Positions 19,008-27,760 are shown, counted from the first letter of the stretch. The stretch: DNA of 64,000 nucleotides from Croceimicrobium sp963977415 (GCA_963977415.1 CAXBOS010000003.1:62001-126000); one strand, 5' to 3'. A program made the numbers and translations. Notes: generated from the letters alone by a model not told the origin.

Positions 19008-19784
19008 ATGTCGTTTCTCGACTTCCGCTTTTTAGATCTAATTGATATTCTCTTGGTAGCTTTTCTGCTTTACCAATTGTATCGTCTTATAAAAGATACT
19101 GTCGCGATCAATGTGCTAATTGGGGTGGCGGCTATCTATGTAATTTGGAAACTGGTAGGCCTGCTGCAGATGGAACTTTTAAGTGAAATTTTGGGCAAGT
19201 TTATCGGCGTGGGGGTTATTGCTTTGGTCATCGTTTTTCAGCAGGAAATTCGCAAATTCCTTCTTGTTATTGGCTCAACAAATTTCAAAAGGCGGCGATT
19301 ATTTTTAAGGCAGCTTAAGCTGATGCGAGAAGACGATGAAGTAGATTACCGGCATGATGACATCGTTAAGGCTTGTGAGTTCTTCGCCAAAACCCGCACG
19401 GGGGCCCTTATTGTAGTAGAAGGCGATAGCAAACTTGGCTTTTACAGTTCAACCGGCACCATGCTTAAAGCAGAAATAAGTACCAATCTTCTGGAGAGTA
19501 TTTTTAATAAGCACTCCCCCCTGCACGATGGCGCCGTAATTATTAGCCGCAATACCATCATTGCCGCAGGATGTATTTTACCCTTAACAGAAAAGACTAG
19601 CCTCCCTTCGCGTTTTGGCCTCCGCCACCGAGCGGCCATGGGGATTTCCGAAAAAACAAATGCCCTCACAATTATTGTTTCCGAAGAAACAGGGGACATA
19701 AGCACAGTGCAAGGCGAGAGCTTCCAACACAAGCTAAGCAGCATTGCCTTAAAGGCGGTTTTGAAAGAATTTCATCAGACCTAA
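19008..19784 (+). CDS. cdaA: Diadenylate cyclase CdaA
   Basis: Makes the second messenger c-di-AMP from two ATP. 258 residues: three membrane helices in the first 85 residues (DILLVAFLLYQLYRLI, VLIGVAAIYVIWKLVGLL, GVGVIALVIVFQQEIRKFL), then the DAC catalytic domain with HSPLHDGAVII (DGA motif) and RFGLRHRAAMG (RHR motif), both intact. The start codon directly follows the folP stop, so the two genes form an operon. The folP-cdaA pairing is common in Bacteroidota. c-di-AMP usually governs potassium and osmotic balance. Confidence 0.96.
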   Translation: MSFLDFRFLDLIDILLVAFLLYQLYRLIKDTVAINVLIGVAAIYVIWKLVGLLQMELLSEILGKFIGVGVIALVIVFQQEIRKFLLVIGSTNFKRRRLFLRQLKLMREDDEVDYRHDDIVKACEFFAKTRTGALIVVEGDSKLGFYSSTGTMLKAEISTNLLESIFNKHSPLHDGAVIISRNTIIAAGCILPLTEKTSLPSRFGLRHRAAMGISEKTNALTIIVSEETGDISTVQGESFQHKLSSIALKAVLKEFHQT

Positions 19785-19810
19785 ATTGAACTAATGGTGA
19801 TAAATTTTGT

Positions 19811-19818
19811 TATCTTCG
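19811..19818 (+). promoter_or_regulatory. Candidate Bacteroidota promoter (TATCTTCG)
   Basis: Close to TAnnTTTG, with a TTG 22 bases upstream (19786-19788). Transcription would begin near 19825, giving a leader of about 60 bases before the pseudo-receiver gene. Confidence 0.45.
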
Positions 19819-19835
19819 CAGCATCATTTCAGAAA

Positions 19836-19850
19836 GTGTAAATCTTACAC
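19836..19850 (+). promoter_or_regulatory. Small hairpin in the leader of the pseudo-receiver gene
   Basis: A perfect 6 bp inverted repeat (GTGTAA, loop ATC, TTACAC) in the 5' leader. A purine-rich GGAGGACAAAGGGGG tract follows it, unusual for a phylum that seldom uses Shine-Dalgarno pairing. Confidence 0.4.
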
Positions 19851-19887
19851 CAACGGAGGACAAAGGGGGAATTAACAAAGAATTAAT

Positions 19888-20325
19888 ATGATTGCAGCGA
19901 AGAAATACGTTATTGCGGAAGATAATTTGGTATTAATACCAGCGAAGAAAATGAGTGATTATTTAAGAGGTAAAAGAGTTTTATTGGCTGGGGCCAATGA
20001 GGTAGATGAAATGCTATTGCGCTATATGGTTGTTGATGGTGGTGGCACACTAAACATTGCAACTACAACGGAAGCCTTAGAGAAGGCCTTGCATAAAAGT
20101 CGTTATGATTTAATTTTCATGAACTCACGCTTGGGTTCCGATAATGCAATGACCATTCTGAAAAAATTACGCTCTGAAGGAATTTTAAATTCTCCGGTAA
20201 TTGGTATTTCTAGTACCGAACTAGCCGGACGTGGTATTTACCACGGCTTTAGTCATGTACTTGGCCGTCCCTTAGAAAAGAAAATTATCATCGAAGCCTT
20301 GAGCGAAATATTCGAATCAGAGTAG
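19888..20325 (+). CDS. Degenerate response-regulator receiver (pseudo-receiver)
   Basis: 145 residues. After a 22-residue N-terminal extension the chain follows a CheY-like alpha/beta pattern: RVLLAGANEVDEMLLRYM, then ATTTEALEKAL, then YDLIFMNSRLGSDNAMTILKKLR, then SPVIGISST, then FSHVLGRPLEKKIIIEAL. The phospho-acceptor Asp is replaced by Asn (MNSRLG where a receiver has MDxxMP), the acidic pair at the end of strand 1 is Ala-Asn, and the Lys before the conserved Pro is Arg. Only the Ser/Thr position is kept. It therefore cannot be phosphorylated in the normal way. It stands alone with its own promoter and terminator and no kinase nearby. Met22 is an alternative start. Confidence 0.75.
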   Translation: MIAAKKYVIAEDNLVLIPAKKMSDYLRGKRVLLAGANEVDEMLLRYMVVDGGGTLNIATTTEALEKALHKSRYDLIFMNSRLGSDNAMTILKKLRSEGILNSPVIGISSTELAGRGIYHGFSHVLGRPLEKKIIIEALSEIFESE

Positions 20326-20354
20326 GAAAGCCAATAATTACACGATTACAATTT

Positions 20355-20380
20355 AAAAGCCCAATTAAGGGCTTTTTTTT
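20355..20380 (+). terminator. Rho-independent terminator after the pseudo-receiver gene
   Basis: Stem AAAAGCCC / GGGCTTTT with loop AATTAA, running into eight T. It ends 5 bases before the convergent comEC-like stop. Confidence 0.85.
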
Positions 20381-20384
20381 TACC

Positions 20385-22163
20385 CTAATCCAAAGGATTA
20401 ATTAGGCAGTCTTTTTCGTTAGACTCATCGAAAAACTGCATATCCACTGGATCTAATCCTTCTACCAACATATGATCACGCCACAAATACTGCTTATAAT
20501 AGTCGTATTTGCTGCTATCACTTGCGTATACGTAAAACCGTTCTCCTAATCGCAAAGAAGCCACAAAGGAAGCCTCATCATAAACTTGAATATGCGCGCT
20601 TTCAATCCTTAAATAGCGCCTGCCCAATTGGTAAGCACCAAAAAAAGGAAGCATCAGCAAAGCGCCATATAATGCTATTTTTCGCTTATGCAGAAGGAAA
20701 ATACTCAGCGCGACAATTATGGCTCCAAGCATTACTGCCTGTTTTCCATTAAAGGGAATGTCACTTAGTAAGGCCAGCGGTAAATCGGCGATCTTTTCAT
20801 TAAAATAGATAAGTAAAGAAAGTAGCTTTTCTAAAAGCTCGTAGAGTATCGGTAAATTTTCCGCCTGCCCTAAAATGAGTAACACGAAGCCCGCATACAT
20901 TAATACTGTTACTAAGGGAATCATCACAATATTACTCAACCAAAAATAAGTAGGAAACTGATGAAAATAATATAAGGATAAAGGAAGCGTGCCAATTTGT
21001 GCCGCTATGGAAACACTAAGCAATTTATTGAGCCAAATGAGCGGCTTAAAGCGCGATTCAAACAAGGCTTCAATCTTAGCTTGCCAAATTAATATCCCTA
21101 GTAGCGCCGAATAACTGAGTTGAAAACCTAAATCAAAAAGCCAAGCGGCATTAAAAATTAATAGTACAAAAGCGGATAGAAATAAGGCCCGAAAAGATGT
21201 CCCTGGTCGCTCTAAATTCTGTACCGCTGCCATTATGCTAAACATAGTGGCCGATCGTAAAACCGATGGAGATGCCCCACTAATTAAGGCGAACAACCAT
21301 ATTCCACCAATCAAAAGCAAACTGCGCAGCATTTGTAATTCTTTAAAATAGCCTAAGGCCACCAAGAGATAAGAGAGCAATAAATAAACGATGCCAACAT
21401 GTAAACCACTAACTGCTAACAGGTGCATTGCTCCCGCTGCCGCAAAATCTGCTTTTAATTCTTGACTAAGTTCATTCTTATAGCCTAGAGTTAAGGCTTT
21501 GAAAACTGCCTCATGCTCCTCCTTCCAATGCCAACTTTCAATTTGCGCTAATAAATATTTGCGCCATCTTGTAATGAGTTTGGCTTTTGGTGCTTCGGCC
21601 TCAAATATGCCCCAAGCGCCTTCTTTTAAAAATATTTGTCCCGCATAGCCCTTTTGCAGGAGATAGGCACCAAAGTCAAAAGCACCCGGATTTGAATTTT
21701 CAGGCAGTTTAGAAATTTTAGACCTCAACCAAATTAACTGACCTTCTTGGGGAGCGATACTGCATGAATCGATTCTCAAATGCGTCCAAAACAATTTATC
21801 CGCTAATCTGTCAAGGGAGTCATTTCCATCGCTAAAACGCAGGGCCAACTGCACAGCATCTTCTTTTTGTTTGAGGATTTCCTCTACTTTAAAAAGCCGC
21901 GGTGATTCCTCTTTCTCTACCGCTAAAGCTTCGGGTACACTACGCTGAAAACTATAAAAACCCAAAGCAAAGAAACAGAGGTAAAAGCTAAGACTTTGTA
22001 TTCGACTTTTAATTTTCATTGACCCTACCACTAGCTCAATAAGCAGAATCCCCAAAGCTCCGAACGCTAAATACTGCACTGGAAACTGCGGCATAGCCAT
22101 ATACTCGAAAGATAGCTTCGCACTTATAATACCCACAAGGAAAATCGAGAACAGGCGATACAT
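20385..22163 (-). CDS. ComEC/Rec2 family DNA-uptake channel protein
   Basis: 592 residues. Two N-terminal membrane helices, a DUF4131-like OB-fold region (about 90-200, including LRSKISKLPENSNPGAFDFG) and the competence domain with about eight helices (MHLLAVSGLHVGIVYLL at 245-262 is the diagnostic motif; ISGASPSVLRSATMF follows). The C-terminal metallo-beta-lactamase domain seen in Bacillus ComEC is absent. Only about 70 residues follow the last helix, as in many Bacteroidota homologues. The family forms the inner-membrane channel for single-stranded DNA during transformation. Convergent with the pseudo-receiver gene. Confidence 0.92.
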   Translation of the reverse strand: MYRLFSIFLVGIISAKLSFEYMAMPQFPVQYLAFGALGILLIELVVGSMKIKSRIQSLSFYLCFFALGFYSFQRSVPEALAVEKEESPRLFKVEEILKQKEDAVQLALRFSDGNDSLDRLADKLFWTHLRIDSCSIAPQEGQLIWLRSKISKLPENSNPGAFDFGAYLLQKGYAGQIFLKEGAWGIFEAEAPKAKLITRWRKYLLAQIESWHWKEEHEAVFKALTLGYKNELSQELKADFAAAGAMHLLAVSGLHVGIVYLLLSYLLVALGYFKELQMLRSLLLIGGIWLFALISGASPSVLRSATMFSIMAAVQNLERPGTSFRALFLSAFVLLIFNAAWLFDLGFQLSYSALLGILIWQAKIEALFESRFKPLIWLNKLLSVSIAAQIGTLPLSLYYFHQFPTYFWLSNIVMIPLVTVLMYAGFVLLILGQAENLPILYELLEKLLSLLIYFNEKIADLPLALLSDIPFNGKQAVMLGAIIVALSIFLLHKRKIALYGALLMLPFFGAYQLGRRYLRIESAHIQVYDEASFVASLRLGERFYVYASDSSKYDYYKQYLWRDHMLVEGLDPVDMQFFDESNEKDCLINPLD

Positions 22164-22249
22164 ACAGGCTTATTTCGCACAAAAGTAAATTACGAGCCAC
22201 CAGCAACCCATCGTCTAAACATTTGACAAACAATTATTTCCCTCCTTAC

Positions 22250-22545
22250 CAACCGAATTTCCCATCCCGCACAATCCTCTTCTTCCCATCGAATTACAAT
22301 TGAATTACCTCTTAACCCAGCGCCATAGGTGCGGCATCTCGATAATACCCCCTTCATTTAAAATTTGTGATTACTACCCTATCCAAAACCCAATCTGTTA
22401 CCATCCGCTCAATTCGCGAAAATCTGCACGCAAACCCTCCCGCAAACCATTCTTAGTCTTGCATGAAACAAACCAATTTCCCTCCCGCACAATCCTCTTC
22501 ATCCCACCGAATTACAATTGAATCACCATTAAATTACAATGAATT
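22250..22545. repeat. Intergenic repeat R, copy 0
   Basis: First and most diverged copy of a roughly 250 bp noncoding repeat. It shares with copies 1 and 2 the blocks GGTGCGGCATCTCGATAAT, CCTTCATTTAAAATTTGTGA, TTAGTCTTGCATG and the tail CCACCGAATTACAATTGAAT. The tail block occurs twice here (about 22251-22308 and 22473-22530), so this copy carries the tail on both sides. The stretch 22164-22632 contains no supported gene. Confidence 0.85.
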
Positions 22546-22632
22546 AATTGTTAAACGTTTAAAGCACGAAAATTCATTTTAATCATAATAACTTCGCAAG
22601 CCTTAACCAAAGTCGATCCTTGCAATACAAAG

Positions 22633-22668
22633 GGACAAGACGCCGTAGAAGTCAATATTGAATTCTAA
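22633..22668 (+). pseudogene. 3' remnant of a B-type lipoprotein gene (B0)
   Basis: In frame, these 12 codons read GQDAVEVNIEF plus stop, matching the C-terminal ends of the four intact B genes (for example GQDTVEVTIEF). Nothing upstream resembles the rest of the gene. It sits just before A1 as B2 sits before A2, marking a lost earlier repeat unit. Confidence 0.75.
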
Positions 22669-22741
22669 ACAGACAGCTCCATTAAAGTCAAATTTTTCAT
22701 GGCTTATTGACGCTGAAAAAACCCGATAAAAATTCAAAAAT

Positions 22742-23401
22742 ATGAATACCAAAATATTTAAAACGATTCCCATCTGCTCTCTTTGTTTACTACTAACAAT
22801 AGCCCTAAGCTCCTGCGAACGAGCACCCGACGATATTCGCACTCAACTTTCAGGCAAACTCTTAGCCGCCAATACCAACGAATTTCTCCCCAATGCGAAA
22901 ATAGCTTTAGTTAAGGTCGACTATAATCTTTACAATGCAGTTGACCGCATTTTAGACTCCACCCGCACCGATTCCCTCGGCAATTACTCATTCGATTTTA
23001 ATATTGATTTTGATAAGCGCTATGGAACTTACCAGCTCGTATCCTCCTACCCCAATTACTACTCCACCCGCGACATAACAGGTCCCTTCCCTACTGACGG
23101 AAAGCATTTCGAACTGGGCGGTAAACAGACCTATAATCCAGAACTCCACCCTTTTGCTTGGCTAAAGGTGAAATTGAATATATCCTCTAATGCCTATGCC
23201 TTCAGTATGAACCGCACTTTTGGGGAGTTTGAAGGGGTGATCATCAATAATCCCCGACAACAAGAGTTTGTGGTAAAAACCAAAGGCAACGCCAACAATG
23301 TATTGAGCTTTTTTATCGACACCCCAGATTCATTCATTACTATTATTGACACTATTTATTGCGGCAATAACGATACAGTTCTAAAGATTATCAATTATTA
23401 A
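22742..23401 (+). CDS. Lipoprotein A1 (array family A)
   Basis: 219 residues. Signal peptide with lipobox LSSC, Cys24, followed by ERAPDD. The mature part begins with a carboxypeptidase-regulatory-like beta-sandwich (LSGKLLAANTNEFLPNAKIALVKV, then DSTRTDSLGNYSFDF, the usual strand-turn pattern). The C-terminal half is strand-rich and unrecognised. It differs from A2 by only 7 residues. It is followed 21 bases later by B1. The leader is replaced by a B-gene remnant, so its promoter is uncertain. Function unknown; an outer-membrane or surface location is inferred from the lipobox. Confidence 0.85.
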   Translation: MNTKIFKTIPICSLCLLLTIALSSCERAPDDIRTQLSGKLLAANTNEFLPNAKIALVKVDYNLYNAVDRILDSTRTDSLGNYSFDFNIDFDKRYGTYQLVSSYPNYYSTRDITGPFPTDGKHFELGGKQTYNPELHPFAWLKVKLNISSNAYAFSMNRTFGEFEGVIINNPRQQEFVVKTKGNANNVLSFFIDTPDSFITIIDTIYCGNNDTVLKIINY

Positions 23402-23422
23402 TATTAACCAGGTCTGAATGTT

Positions 23423-24034
23423 ATGAAAAATAATCAATTCGTCATCTTAGCACTTTTTATCATATTCTTTTCATGTAAAAAAGAAGAACCCTCTTACACA
23501 GAGGTGAGTGGCGTTGTATATGAACAAGGCACTATCAACACCAAAACAGTCGCCAATGCATTAGTTGAATTTCAATGGCGCATACCAAAAACCTATGGCG
23601 CCGAGGTTTACCACTTGGACTCCGTAAGGACTGATGCAAATGGCCATTATACAATTAGTGCTGACGCCCCCGATGCCAACCTCCATGTATTTGCTTCTGG
23701 ACACCATTATTATCCAGGCGGCGAGCTTACTATGGTTGCTAATGTTAATAGAGGTAGATCTCAAGCCCTTAACCTCGACCTTATCCCTTATGCCTGGCTG
23801 CGCATGCATATAACGAAAACAGGGCAATACCATAATTTAGGTATAGGAGCACCTATAGGTTCAACCCAGGCCTATTCTATTACCACTGATACGACTATTA
23901 TTTCAAGTCCTGTTTTAGGGAATACTGAGGTAGAATTGACCTTATTTAAATACAAAAATGGCCTTCAGGAAAGAGAACAAATTATCGTACAAACCATTGG
24001 CCACGATACAGTTGATGTAGCAATCGAATTTTAA
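23423..24034 (+). CDS. Lipoprotein B1 (array family B)
   Basis: 203 residues with lipobox FFSC and then KKEEPS, which fits the C-x-K-(D/E)2 lipoprotein export signal described for surface-exposed Bacteroidota lipoproteins. It is followed by YTEVSGVVY and a carboxypeptidase-regulatory-like domain (about 28-110; VRTDANGHYTIS). The last 80 residues are highly diverged from the other B proteins, except for the shared terminal TVDVAIEF. It is the most diverged B paralogue. It lies 21 bases after A1, the same spacing as A2-B3. Confidence 0.85.
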   Translation: MKNNQFVILALFIIFFSCKKEEPSYTEVSGVVYEQGTINTKTVANALVEFQWRIPKTYGAEVYHLDSVRTDANGHYTISADAPDANLHVFASGHHYYPGGELTMVANVNRGRSQALNLDLIPYAWLRMHITKTGQYHNLGIGAPIGSTQAYSITTDTTIISSPVLGNTEVELTLFKYKNGLQEREQIIVQTIGHDTVDVAIEF

Positions 24035-24132
24035 AGACTTTTATCTTATCGATTCATTTCAATACCGCAGCCATTTGAAAGCTATTGATCAACCTCCCTG
24101 TCTTTAACCTCAGTATTATCATGATTTAAACC

Positions 24133-24393
24133 AGTAAAACCATACTTATGGCGCTTCTGCTGTATTTCTGAAGCATCTAATTAACTCATGATCAATATGA
24201 TAACTAACAATATCAAGTTTTTAATCGTCTTATAAGGCCTAGCCCTTTTCAGCAATTAAAAACCATCCCTATCTCCATTCAAATTACTCTGGGATCGTTC
24301 TAATCCCAGTCTAAATTTCAGTTTATACTAAGGGGCAATCGATGCGGCGGAATCTACTTCTGGCAATGCCATGCAACAAACTATTGCATACTA
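24133..24393 (+). pseudogene. Decayed 5' fragment of the C gene (C1)
   Basis: Aligns by eye with the first 90 codons of the intact C gene at 28989: CTTTTCAGCAATTAAAAA, GGATCGTTCTAATCCCAG and GGGGCAATCGATGCGGCGGA are shared. The ATG is lost (GTA), the signal peptide region is scrambled and there are stops (for example TAAGGCC). It ends at the same breakpoint (GGCAATGCC, then a foreign ACAAACTATTG..TACTAAAT) as fragment C2. Confidence 0.85.
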
Positions 24394-24423
24394 AATGGAT
24401 CTCAAAATACTATTCTTCTCAGC

Positions 24424-24668
24424 GAATTCCATCTGAATTACCTCCTATTCAAGCACCGTAGGTGCGGCATCTCGATAATGCCCTCTTCATTTAAAATTTG
24501 TGAACTAACCGATTTGTTACCACCGCTATTCCTACGAAAATTTGCACTCTACCCATCTAGCACACCCTTCATAGTCTTGCATGGAACAATTCAACTACAA
24601 CCGAATTCCCCTCCTGCACAGTCCTCTTCTTCCCACCGAATTACCATTGAACTCCAATTGAATTACCT
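24424..24668. repeat. Intergenic repeat R, copy 1
   Basis: Noncoding element beginning near GAATTACCTCCTATTCAAG. It contains a small hairpin (GCACC-GTA-GGTGC, 24453-24465) and ends with CCACCGAATTACCATTGAA and CCAATTGAATTACC. More than 90% of bases look identical to copy 2 by eye. No transposase or terminal inverted repeat pair is visible. Confidence 0.88.
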
Positions 24669-24780
24669 CCCAACCCTCGCTTAGGTGCCTCAATTTCGCT
24701 CACTAAGCCAATTCCCTTAGCCAGCCAGTCCTTTCCCGCCTTTCCGCCGCGCCACAATCTACCATCTACCGCCGTAGACT

Positions 24781-25185
24781 AAAAAAAATCATAACCCATT
24801 TAGCCTTAAGTGTTTAAAAACGGTTAGATAAAAATCACTTTTCTACTTTAGATCCACCAATCAAACAAAACACCATGAAACCAAATTTCAGACACCTCCA
24901 TCCACCCTAAAAAAAAAGGGTTTAATCTATTAACGGTGCTTTACCCTGACATCCAATTTTAAGCTGCGTTTTTTAAGAATTCCCGAAATCCTTAAACGCT
25001 CTAAACCAAAACCTTGTCTTACCAAGCCCTTTAATAATCGCTAAACCCACCCTGCGTAATCTGTCATAATCAATGCCTTTCACGACAGAATCTGACAGCG
25101 CCAGCTGAAGTGTATTTCGCACTTTTAACGAAGGGATTTAATCCTTTAATCAAATACACTTTAATAACCTTTTAATCAAACCATC
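24781..25185 (+). promoter_or_regulatory. Structured leader L1 upstream of B2
   Basis: About 400 noncoding bases directly before B2, nearly identical to L2 before B4. They hold a hairpin at 24966-24999 (GCGTTTTTTAAG / CTTAAACGC arms) and a nested pair at 25108-25161 (outer arms AAGTGTATTT and AAATACACTT, inner AAGGGAT / ATCCTTT) ending 24 bases before the start codon. No ORF of note is present. A role as promoter plus untranslated leader is inferred from position and conservation. Confidence 0.6.
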
Positions 25186-25800
25186 ATGAACCTAAATCTA
25201 TTCGCTCTTTTTGCACTTTCCGTATTATTTTATTCCTGTGAAAAGGAAGAATCATCCTACACAGAGGTGAGCGGTGTTGTATATACCAAAGGTACTTCAG
25301 ACCCGATTGCCAATGCGCTAGTTAGTCTTGAATGGTGGGACCCCGCTGTCTTTGGGGAAACCCGTTATTATGTAGATTCTACCAGAACCAATTCAGCCGG
25401 GGAATTCAAAGTAGCTGGGGATTTACCTCAATACCAAGAGTATTATGTTATCGCCCATGCAGATAAGCATTTTGAGACTGAATTTTCCCAAGGACTAAAA
25501 CCCAATATCTCGCGAGGAAAAAAACAGAATCTATCCTTGTCCTTAATCCCTTATGGTTGGGTAAAAATGAATATTCGAAAAACAATTGGTAATGACTATT
25601 TAAGAATAAATCGAATTCCCGGTGGAAGTATAAATAGTTTTTTCACTTCAAGTGACGATACTATTTACTCAAGAATCTTAGGCAATCAACAAGTTAAAAT
25701 AGATTGCTTTCGATACAAGAACACTAATCACCGTGAACATTTAGAATACTTCATCAATACTTTAGCCATGGATACCGTAGAGATAACAATCGAGTTTTAA
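25186..25800 (+). CDS. Lipoprotein B2 (array family B)
   Basis: 204 residues; signal peptide MNLNLFALFALSVLF, lipobox YSC, then EKEESS (C-x-K-(D/E)2-type export signal). YTEVSGVVY is shared with all B proteins. Its middle part (residues 33-105, TKGTSDPIANALVSLEWWD) is unlike B1, B3 and B4, whereas its last 80 residues (GNDYLRIN, then SFFTSSDDT, CFRYKN, VEITIEF) resemble B4. It heads the second repeat unit with leader L1, and A2 follows after 27 bases. Function unknown. Confidence 0.85.
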   Translation: MNLNLFALFALSVLFYSCEKEESSYTEVSGVVYTKGTSDPIANALVSLEWWDPAVFGETRYYVDSTRTNSAGEFKVAGDLPQYQEYYVIAHADKHFETEFSQGLKPNISRGKKQNLSLSLIPYGWVKMNIRKTIGNDYLRINRIPGGSINSFFTSSDDTIYSRILGNQQVKIDCFRYKNTNHREHLEYFINTLAMDTVEITIEF

Positions 25801-25827
25801 GCGGAACAAGCATTATAATTCAGAAAC

Positions 25828-26487
25828 ATGAATACTAAAATATTTAAAACGATTCCCATTTACACTCTATGTTTACTGCTAACAATAGCCCTAAGCTCCT
25901 GCGAACGAGAACCCGACGATATTCGCACTCAACTTTCAGGCAAACTCTTAGCCGCCAATACCAACGAATTTCTCCCCAATGCGAAAATAGCTTTAGTTAA
26001 GGTCGACTATAATCTTTACAATGCAGTTGACCGCATTTTAGACTCCACCCGCACCGATTCCCTCGGCAATTACTCATTCGATTTTAATATTGATTTTGAT
26101 AAGCGCTATGGAACTTACCAGCTCGTATCCTCCTACCCCAATTACTACTCCACCCGCGACATAACGGGGCCCTTCCCTACTGACGGAAAGCATTTCGAAC
26201 TGGGCGGTAAACAGACCTATAACCCACAACTCCATCCGTTTGCTTGGCTAAAGGTGAAATTGAATATATCCTCTAATGCATATGCCTTCAGTATGAACCG
26301 AACTTTTGGGGAGTTTGAAGGTGTGATCATCAATAATCCCCGACAGCAAGAGTTTGTGGTGAAAACCAAAGGCAACGCCAACAATGTATTGAGCTTTTTT
26401 ATCGACACCCAAGATTCGTTTATTACTATTATTGATACGGTTTATTGCGGCAATAATGATACGGCTCTAAAGATTATCAATTATTAA
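25828..26487 (+). CDS. Lipoprotein A2 (array family A)
   Basis: 219 residues, 7 substitutions from A1 (positions 12, 13 and 28 in the signal/lipobox region, two in the middle, two near the end), with the nucleotide sequence almost identical. Lipobox LSSC, then EREPDD. Carboxypeptidase-regulatory-like domain in the N-terminal half. Placed between B2 and B3 with gaps of 27 and 21 bases, so probably one transcript B2-A2-B3. The near-identity to A1, 3086 bases away, implies recent duplication or gene conversion. Confidence 0.85.
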   Translation: MNTKIFKTIPIYTLCLLLTIALSSCEREPDDIRTQLSGKLLAANTNEFLPNAKIALVKVDYNLYNAVDRILDSTRTDSLGNYSFDFNIDFDKRYGTYQLVSSYPNYYSTRDITGPFPTDGKHFELGGKQTYNPQLHPFAWLKVKLNISSNAYAFSMNRTFGEFEGVIINNPRQQEFVVKTKGNANNVLSFFIDTQDSFITIIDTVYCGNNDTALKIINY

Positions 26488-26508
26488 GATTAACCCAATC
26501 TTACTGTT

Positions 26509-27117
26509 ATGAAAATTAATCAATTCGTCATCTTAGCACTTTTAATCCTAGTAATTTCCTGTGAAAAGGAAGAATCATCTTACACAGAGGTGAGCGGTGT
26601 TGTATATGAACAAGGCACCAACAACACAAAAACAGTTGCTAATGCTTTAGTTGAACTTCAATGGCGCATACCTAGCACCTATGGTGCAGAAACTTTCTTC
26701 TTAGACTCAGTTCGTACGGATGAAAATGGAAGATTCAAATTAAGTGCTGATACCCCAAGCGAAAACCTCTATGTTTTTGCTTCTGCTTACAGACATTTTC
26801 CTGGTGGAAAATTAACTATGATGCCTAATGTCAAGCGCGGTCAAAACCAAAAAGTTGATATCGAGTTGACACCTTACAGCTGGATCAAGTTAAATATCCA
26901 TAAATCATTAGGAAATGATTACATAAGAATCAATTCTATACCCGGCGGTAATTATGGATACTTCTCATCTAGTAACGATGTTTATTATTCAACTGCCTTA
27001 GGAAATAGAACTATTGAAATTAGTTGCTTTCGAATAAAAGATGGTATTCAATCAACTGCCCAATATTACGTGAACACAATTGGGCAGGATACCGTAGAAG
27101 TGACAATTGAATTTTAA
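26509..27117 (+). CDS. Lipoprotein B3 (array family B)
   Basis: 202 residues. The signal peptide (MKINQFVILALLILVISC) is like B1, its positional equivalent in unit 1, whereas residues 33-110 (EQGTNNTKTVANALVELQWR and onward) are almost identical to B4 at the DNA level, and its C-terminus is closer to B4 and B2 than to B1. Lipobox followed by EKEESS. Last gene of the B2-A2-B3 group. Function unknown, as for the other B proteins. Confidence 0.85.
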   Translation: MKINQFVILALLILVISCEKEESSYTEVSGVVYEQGTNNTKTVANALVELQWRIPSTYGAETFFLDSVRTDENGRFKLSADTPSENLYVFASAYRHFPGGKLTMMPNVKRGQNQKVDIELTPYSWIKLNIHKSLGNDYIRINSIPGGNYGYFSSSNDVYYSTALGNRTIEISCFRIKDGIQSTAQYYVNTIGQDTVEVTIEF

Positions 27118-27210
27118 CGACATCATTGAGCGACTAGTTTTTCCTGATGACAAGATATTAATTAAAACTCAATGAAAATACCACCTAATATTTAATCCTA
27201 TTATTTTACT

Positions 27211-27483
27211 ATGAAAACCATACAAACCTTCTTTTTAATGCTTCTTTTGTATTTCGGAGGCACTCAATTGAGCTTTGCTCAATATGACCATTTACTCTAT
27301 AAAGTTTCAGATAGCCTTTTAGGGCCTGACCCTTTTCAAAAATTAGAAAACCATCCTGATCTCCACTCAAAAGTACTTTGGGATCGTTCTAACCCCAATC
27401 TAAATCTCAGTTTATACCAAGGGGCAATCGATGCGGCGGAATCTACTTCTGGCAATGCCTTGAAACAAACTATTGGATACTAA
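27211..27483 (+). pseudogene. Truncated 5' copy of the C gene (C2)
   Basis: Open for 90 codons with an intact ATG and signal peptide (MKTIQTFFLMLLLYFGG). It is identical to C3 over most of residues 1-83, then runs into NALKQTIGY and a stop where C3 continues NALQAYWDIK. It could still be translated into a short secreted peptide. The breakpoint is shared with C1, so the truncation happened before the unit was duplicated. Confidence 0.85.
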
Positions 27484-27513
27484 ATGCATCTCAAAACCCT
27501 ATTCTTCCCTGGG

Positions 27514-27760
27514 AATTCCGACTGAATTACCTCCTATTCAAGCACCGTAGCTGCGGCATCTCGATAATGCCCTCTTCATTTAAAATTTGTGAACTAACCG
27601 ATTTGTTACCACCGCTATTCAAACGAAAATTTGCACTCTACCCATCTAGCACACCCTTCATAGTCTTGTATGGAACAAATTCAACTACAACCGAATTTCC
27701 CTCCTGCACAGCCCTCTTCTTCCCACCGAATTACCATTGAATTCCAATTGAATTACTTCC
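27514..27760. repeat. Intergenic repeat R, copy 2
   Basis: Near-identical to copy 1, 3.09 kb downstream. The small hairpin is broken by one change (GCACCGTAGCTGC). It again directly follows the truncation point of a C fragment and precedes leader L2. Confidence 0.88.

Noticed and set aside
22603..22842. Minus-strand ORF of 79 codons over the B0 stub and A1 start
   Set aside because: Overlaps the clear A1 gene and has no family likeness.
22250..27760. Insertion sequence or CRISPR array
   Set aside because: No transposase, no short regular repeats with spacers; units are kilobase-sized and contain genes.
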